DNA from: Candidatus Thiodictyon syntrophicum
GTDB lineage: Bacteria; Pseudomonadota; Gammaproteobacteria; Chromatiales; Chromatiaceae
DNA length: 64,000 bases
Direction of reading: 5' to 3'
Assembly (NCBI RefSeq): GCF_002813775.1
Contig: NZ_CP020370.1
Span: forward strand, 434,001 to 498,000
A program made the position numbers and the translations under genes. Positions within the stretch are counted from its first letter, which is position 1. Each line of letters starts with the position of its first letter. Positions 55,453 through 64,000 of the stretch are shown here, piece after piece. The notes under the pieces were generated by a model. It had not been told where the DNA came from. It worked only from the letters and a program-made list of their open reading frames with translations, and made no database searches.

Positions 55453-56946
55453 ATGACCCGCCGCTCGCTGCGCTTTCGCCTGCTGCTGGCCGCCGCCCTG
55501 TCGATCGGGCTGGCGCTGCTGGTCGCCGGGGTGGGGCTCACGGCGCTCTTCGAGCGTCATGTGCAGCGGCGCGTGGAGGTGGCGCTCGACAATACCCTGG
55601 GCCTGATCCTGGGCCATGTCGAGACGGCGCCGGACGGGCGTATCCGCTTCGACCTGCCCCTGGCCGACCCGCGCTTTCAGACCCCTTTGAGCGGGCTCTA
55701 CTGGCAACTCGAGGACCAGGTGCGGCCCACGCTGCTGCGTTCGCGCTCCCTCTGGGACGCGGTGCTGGACCTGCCCGCGGACGTGCTGCCGGACGGGACC
55801 CTGCACCGTCATCTGCTGGCGGGGCCCGCCGGCCAGTCGCTCCTGGTGCTGGAGCGTGCCGTGGTCTACCGCGCCGGGTCCGAAGACCGTCGGTTGCGGG
55901 TGGCGGTGGGTCTGGATCGGCGCGAAGTCGCCGCGGCGCGCGCGGCCTTTGCGGTGGACGTGCTGCCCTATCTGGTCCTGCTGGGCGCGGTCCTGATGCT
56001 GGCGGCCTGGGTCCAGGTCCGCGTCGGGCTCGCCCCCCTGGACGCCGTGCGCCTGGGCGTGCGCGCGATCCGCGCCGGGCAGGTCCGGCGCCTGCCCACC
56101 GATTACCCGGACGAGGTCCTGCCCCTGGCGGAGGAGGTGAACACCCTGCTCGAGGCCCAGGACCAGGCCATCGAGCGCGCGCGCGCCTGGACCGCCGACT
56201 TGGCCCACGGGCTCAAGACCCTGCTGGTGGTGCTGGCCGCGGACGCGCAGCGGCTGCGCGCGGCGGGCCACCTGGAACTGGCCGAAGACCTCGACACCCT
56301 GGCCCAGACCATGCGTCGGCGGGTCGACCGGGAACTGATCCGGGCGCGGGTGCGGGCGCGGGCGGGGGCCCTGACCGGGGTCGGGCCCGGGAGCGGGAGC
56401 AGGGGCGAGCCGGGCACCGGCCCCGCATCCGGCCCGATCCGGGGACCGGCCGGGGCCGGGGCCGACCTGGCGGCGACCCTGGCGCGGGTGATCCGCGCCC
56501 TGGAGCGGACCCCCAAGGGGTCCCACCTGGACTGGGATCTCGATTGTCCGGCCGCGGCCCCGGTGCCCATCCTCCTGGAGGACCTGACCGAACTGCTGGG
56601 CAACTGTCTGGAGAACGCCTCCAACTGGGCCGCCAGCCGGGTCGGCATCCGCGTCACGCTGGGGGAGCGGGTCTTGGTGCAGATCGAGGACGACGGCCCC
56701 GGGGTCCCGGACGAGTGGCTCGCCGACCTGGGTCAGCGGGGCCTGCGGCTCGACGAGCGCACCCCGGGCTTCGGCCTGGGACTCGCCATCGCCCACGACA
56801 TCTGCGACGCCTACGGCGCCGGGATCCGCTTCGCCCGTGCTGCCCTGGGCGGGCTCGCGGTCACGCTGGACCTGCCCCCGGTGCGCCCCGCCGTGCGGCC
56901 CCGGGTCCGGTCCGCGCGGTTGCCCCGCGGGCCGGGGCCGGACTGA
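55453..56946 (+). CDS. Sensor histidine kinase (PhoQ/QseC-like)
   Basis: This 497-residue kinase has two membrane helices (about 10-32 and 168-188) around a periplasmic sensor loop, a HAMP-like stretch, the phospho-His near 252 in TADLAHGLKTLLVVLA, and an ATPase domain with GNCLENASNWA, EDDGPGVPDEW and GFGLGLAIAHDICD. Between the two catalytic domains there is a Gly/Pro/Ser-rich insert of about 35 residues (GVGPGSGSRGEPGTGP and further). The start at 55453 lacks a clear ribosome site; the inserted repeat just upstream may have removed it. It is the partner of the response regulator before it. Confidence 0.9.
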   Translation: MTRRSLRFRLLLAAALSIGLALLVAGVGLTALFERHVQRRVEVALDNTLGLILGHVETAPDGRIRFDLPLADPRFQTPLSGLYWQLEDQVRPTLLRSRSLWDAVLDLPADVLPDGTLHRHLLAGPAGQSLLVLERAVVYRAGSEDRRLRVAVGLDRREVAAARAAFAVDVLPYLVLLGAVLMLAAWVQVRVGLAPLDAVRLGVRAIRAGQVRRLPTDYPDEVLPLAEEVNTLLEAQDQAIERARAWTADLAHGLKTLLVVLAADAQRLRAAGHLELAEDLDTLAQTMRRRVDRELIRARVRARAGALTGVGPGSGSRGEPGTGPASGPIRGPAGAGADLAATLARVIRALERTPKGSHLDWDLDCPAAAPVPILLEDLTELLGNCLENASNWAASRVGIRVTLGERVLVQIEDDGPGVPDEWLADLGQRGLRLDERTPGFGLGLAIAHDICDAYGAGIRFARAALGGLAVTLDLPPVRPAVRPRVRSARLPRGPGPD

Positions 56947-57044
56947 CCCCGGCCGCCACGGGCGCCACGGGCGCGCCGACCGGCACGCGCGGTACAATGC
57001 CCGCCGCCGTGTTGCTTCAACCGCACTTTCCGGGAGTTGTGTCC

Positions 57045-57386
57045 ATGTCAGCCTTTCCATTGAGCTATCGCGTCCAGGGCGAAGACGACTACATGCTGGA
57101 GATCACCATCAATGATGCCGGCGCCTTCGTCGTCAACAGCGGCGACCACACCAGCCACGAGCCCCGTCACGGCACCCTCAGCCGCGATCAGCGCGAGCAA
57201 CTGCTCGCGGCCCTGGAGGGCCTGGGGGAGCCACGGGAACACCCGGCACCCGCGGGCGCGGCGGATTTCACCGCGCAGTTGATCCTGGGTGAGGGTGCGC
57301 AGGCCCGGCGCTACCGGTATTGGGAGGGCGCCCTGGAGGAGGACCCGGCCCTGCAGGCGGCGGTCAGGGAGTTGGAACTCATCTGA
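57045..57386 (+). CDS. Small hypothetical protein
   Basis: This protein of 113 residues is not one I recognise. It is acidic, with a beta-rich start (YMLEITINDAGAFVVNSGD), a helix (LSRDQREQLLAALEGLGEP) and a beta-rich end (DFTAQLILGEGAQARRYRYW). This order resembles small protease-inhibitor-like (emfourin-type) proteins, but the match is weak. It has no signal peptide. It lies between the sensor kinase and the heme oxygenase gene, about 100-135 bases from each. The same frame is open far upstream only as a shadow of the kinase. Confidence 0.6.
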   Translation: MSAFPLSYRVQGEDDYMLEITINDAGAFVVNSGDHTSHEPRHGTLSRDQREQLLAALEGLGEPREHPAPAGAADFTAQLILGEGAQARRYRYWEGALEEDPALQAAVRELELI

Positions 57387-57521
57387 CCTCGGGGCCGCCA
57401 CCCCGAGGGCGGCGGCAGGCGCAGCGCTGGGCGCCGGGGCCGAGCCGCCGCCGCGCCCGAAACCGGGGGCCGGTCCGTAGGTGTAAACTGCGCGCATCCT
57501 GTTTGCCCCCGGTCCGTTGCG

Positions 57522-58202
57522 ATGCCCAGTCCTTCCCCTACCGCACCCAAAACCGCCGCGACCGGGTTGCTCGTGGCCCTGCGTCTGGCCACCGCGGCCA
57601 CCCACCAGGCGGTGGAACTGCTGCCCGGCATGGTCCGGCTGACCGGACCGGACCCGAGCCCCGCGGATTATCGCCGCTACCTGCGCCTCATGGCGCGGGT
57701 CTACGGGACCCTGGAGCCGTCTCTCTATGCCGCCTTGAGCGCCCCGCGGGCGCCGGGCGCCGGCGCGGCGGATCAGCGCTCGCCGAGGCTGGCGGCCGAG
57801 CGGATCAGCGCGCTGGGTCTGCGCCCCAAGTTCCCGGCCCTGTGCGCCGACCTCGCCGTGCACGGCCTCGCGCCGCCGGCCGTCGCCCCGGACCTGCTAT
57901 CCCCGCCGGACCTGAACACCACCCTGGGCGGCATCTATGTCCTGGAGGGTTCGACCCTGGGCGGCCGGGTGGTCGCCCGGCGCCTGCGCAAACACCTGGG
58001 TGACCCCCTGCCCGGCGCGACCTTTCTGGATTTCCACGGCGACCAGGCAGCCGCCCACTGGAAGCGGTTGGGGCTCGTCTTGGATGGTCTGGCCGCAGAC
58101 GGCCTGATTGACCCCGATGGCGTGATCGCGGGCGCCTGTGCCGTATTTCAGGAGGTCTACACCATGCTCGCGACCTTTGACGAGGATCCGCCGGCACCCT
58201 GA
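57522..58202 (+). CDS. Biliverdin-producing heme oxygenase (BphO type)
   Basis: This 226-residue enzyme opens heme to biliverdin. The proximal His is in LATAATHQAVELLPGMVRL, and the distal helix has LGGIYVLEGSTLGGRVVARRL, followed by FLDFHGDQAAAHWKRL. This fits bacterial BphO/HemO proteins that supply bacteriophytochromes. No phytochrome is encoded in the window; the large sensor gene downstream lacks GAF-PHY chromophore domains. The last 18 codons (FQEVYTMLATFDEDPPAP) have a diverged second copy at 58418-58480. Confidence 0.9.
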   Translation: MPSPSPTAPKTAATGLLVALRLATAATHQAVELLPGMVRLTGPDPSPADYRRYLRLMARVYGTLEPSLYAALSAPRAPGAGAADQRSPRLAAERISALGLRPKFPALCADLAVHGLAPPAVAPDLLSPPDLNTTLGGIYVLEGSTLGGRVVARRLRKHLGDPLPGATFLDFHGDQAAAHWKRLGLVLDGLAADGLIDPDGVIAGACAVFQEVYTMLATFDEDPPAP

Positions 58203-58204
58203 GC

Positions 58205-58417
58205 GGGGTAGCCGTCGAGTTGCTCCAGGCCCTCGGCCAGCGGGTCCGGGGCGCCATCGCGCCAGACCTTGAGTTCCATCCCGAGCCTCAGGGGGCCATA
58301 GCGCAGATACAGATCCATGCGCCCGGCGCCGATGGTCTTGGGGCCGAACCGGACCTTCGGTAGCGTGTCACACTGCCCTTGCCGATCAAGGGGTGGGAGA
58401 CCGAACAGGGCGCCGAC
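58205..58417 (-). pseudogene. Fragment of a PD-(D/E)XK-type protein gene
   Basis: The minus strand encodes, in one frame, GAGRMDLYLRYGPLRLGMEL followed by KVWRDGAPDPLAEGLEQLDGY. The pattern D-x-hydrophobic...ELKVWR, then the conserved LAEGLEQLDGY, is that of the C-terminal nuclease-like domain of some AAA-ATPase proteins (from memory). The homology stops at the bphO tail and an in-frame stop cuts it upstream. It is therefore a remnant, too short to be functional. Confidence 0.65.
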
Positions 58418-58476
58418 GCAGGGTTTCAGGAGGTTTACAATGCCCTGGTGACCATTGACCCCGATAACACCCTATC

Positions 58477-58480
<4 letters not shown>
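58418..58480 (+). pseudogene. Remnant: second copy of a heme oxygenase 3' end
   Basis: This stretch encodes FQEVYNALVTIDPDNTLS then a stop, parallel to FQEVYTMLATFDEDPPAP at the end of the heme oxygenase gene 280 bases upstream. About two thirds of the bases agree, with the same length to the stop. Its stop overlaps the TTG start of the next gene (TTGA). So an earlier heme oxygenase gene was probably coupled directly to the sensor gene. Confidence 0.7.
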
Positions 58481-63039
<4,559 letters not shown>

Positions 63040-63413
63040 CTCCAAGGTGACGAATGCGCGTAGCCGACGCGGTGACCGGCTATGCTGTGCGCCCGCGCCG
63101 CATTGACGGGACTCCGCCCGCGCCGGGGTGGATGCGCAGCGCCGGGCGACCCGCCGGGCGGCCGGTTGACCGGTCGTCCGATCCGCGGCCGTTCTTGCCC
63201 TTACCCGATGTACCGCTCTCGCTCTGCACTCAAGCGCCCCCCGTGCTCCGGGGCCAAGTTCCAACTCGATCAGCGCGAACATAGCCCACCGGTCCTGTGC
63301 GAGCCTTGGATGCAATAATCTGCCGCCGCAGGACGGTGGTGCGTGGGTCATCGACGCTCAACCCGCGGGTAAGCGGATGTTGCAGCATCCGTCCCATCAT
63401 CGCGGGTTGCCGC
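63040..63413. other. Intergenic region without recognised gene
   Basis: These 374 bases lie between the convergent hybrid sensor and glycosyltransferase genes. Short open frames on the plus strand (63054-63318) are rich in Arg and Pro and look like GC shadows. No clear hairpin terminator, promoter or repeat was found. Confidence 0.4.
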
Positions 63414-64000
63414 TCATACGAACTTGATGCGGCGGGCGGCGAAGGCCACCATGCGCAGCAGGAGCCAGCCATGGCGCCAGCGCGAGATATTGGTCTCGCC
63501 GTAGCGGCGCGCCCGGTAGCGGATCGGCACCTCCATGATCTTGAGGTTGAGCCGCGCCGCGCCGAACAGCAGATCGAAATCCCCGAACGGGTCGAAATCC
63601 CCGAAATAGGCGCGGTTGCGGGCGATGCGCTCGTAGTCGTCCCGCCACAGCACCTTGGTGCCGCACAGGGTGTCGCGGAGGGGCTGTCCCAGGAGCCAAC
63701 TGAAGGCCCAGGAGAAGGATTTGTTGGCAACCAGATTGGCAAGTTGCATCGCCTCGTCCGCCATGGGGTAAACCAGCCGCACCCCATTGACGAATTCCGC
63801 TTGTCCGCCGACCATGAGTACATAGAAGCGTGGCAGGTCCTCCGGCGGGACCGTGATATCGGCATCCAGGATCATCAGGATGTCCCCGGTCGCGGCAGCG
63901 AATCCGGTGCGTACCGCGTCGCCCTTGCCCTTGCCGGGCTGTTTGAGCAGCTTGCAGCGCCGCTCCGGGTGGCGCGTAATAGCCCGGGTGATCGCCTCGA
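63414..64000 (-). CDS. Family 2 glycosyltransferase (3' part, runs off the right edge)
   Basis: The minus-strand frame from the edge to the stop at 63414 gives about 195 residues of a GT2 enzyme of the dolichyl-phosphate-mannose-synthase-like type: KLLKQPGKGKGDAVRTGFAA, the metal/nucleotide motif MILDADITVPPEDL, NGVRLVYPM, LRDTLCGTKVLWRDDYERI and GDFDPFGDFDLLFGAARLN followed by EVPIRYRARRYGETNISR. It transfers a sugar from a nucleotide or lipid donor, probably in envelope or polymer synthesis. The N-terminal part is outside the window. There is no C-terminal membrane anchor. Confidence 0.9.
   Translation of the reverse strand, partial: EAITRAITRHPERRCKLLKQPGKGKGDAVRTGFAAATGDILMILDADITVPPEDLPRFYVLMVGGQAEFVNGVRLVYPMADEAMQLANLVANKSFSWAFSWLLGQPLRDTLCGTKVLWRDDYERIARNRAYFGDFDPFGDFDLLFGAARLNLKIMEVPIRYRARRYGETNISRWRHGWLLLRMVAFAARRIKFV

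Noticed and set aside
55398-57044. Plus-strand frame overlapping the sensor kinase and running into the small hypothetical gene
   Set aside because: The part over the kinase is Pro/Arg/Gly-rich and unlike any protein; only the last 113 codons from 57045 look real.
63054-63318. Short plus-strand genes after the giant sensor gene
   Set aside because: They overlap each other in two frames, are rich in Arg and Pro, and have no recognisable domain.

Overview
The window is GC-rich chromosomal DNA from a gammaproteobacterium, most likely a purple-sulfur-type member of the Chromatiales. This is inferred from gene content and order: an LPS-export/rpoN/hpf/ptsN/hprK/rapZ/PTS block, an mla-murA-hisG block, an XrtA/PEP-CTERM regulatory block, an SHP/diheme-cytochrome/cytochrome-b unit, and many multi-domain c-di-GMP sensors. 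No rRNA, tRNA or CRISPR was found, so the assignment rests on proteins only. The sequence is dense, with many 1-4 base stop/start overlaps.

Layout. 1-7.5 kb: the start of ampD (runs off the left edge); a two-subunit DUF1538 membrane unit with a P-II-like and a CBS protein; a DUF1631 protein; nadC; an unknown protein. 7.6-18 kb: prsT-prsR-prsK and an XrtA-type sugar transferase on the minus strand, then divergently a TviB-like UDP-sugar dehydrogenase and a UDP-uronate epimerase, together an exopolysaccharide/PEP-CTERM locus. 18-31 kb: hairpin repeats and sensory genes, namely a PAS-GGDEF protein, a CheB-CheR-PAS hybrid cut by an ISAs1-family element, a Uma2 protein, and a histidine kinase coupled to a REC-PAS-GGDEF-EAL regulator. 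31.4-43.8 kb: a hemerythrin-like protein and a long minus-strand housekeeping series running kdsD, kdsC, lptC, lptA, lptB, rpoN, hpf, ptsN, hprK, rapZ, EIIA-Man, HPr, EI. hprK is broken by an IS1-like element. 44.0-46.8 kb: a complete mobile element encoding a DruA-like (DUF4338) protein and a DDE transposase, with exact terminal repeats and a 9-bp target duplication. 46.8-52.2 kb: mlaFEDCB, murA, hisG. 52.2-57 kb: diheme cytochrome c, SHP-like cytochrome and cytochrome b, divergent from a PepSY protein and a two-component system. 57-64 kb: heme oxygenase, gene debris, a 1520-residue CheB-CheR-PAS-GGDEF-EAL protein, and part of a family 2 glycosyltransferase.

Three intact mobile elements could be delimited to the base from terminal inverted repeats and target duplications. 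Two interrupt genes whose frames are restored exactly on in-silico excision. Intergenic spaces repeatedly carry elements built from short tandem repeats in inverted arms (6-, 8- and 10-bp units, plus a one-armed 7-bp array).

The most novel-looking items are the DUF4338/transposase element, the inverted-microsatellite element family, the DUF1538/P-II/CBS cluster, and the debris next to heme oxygenase.
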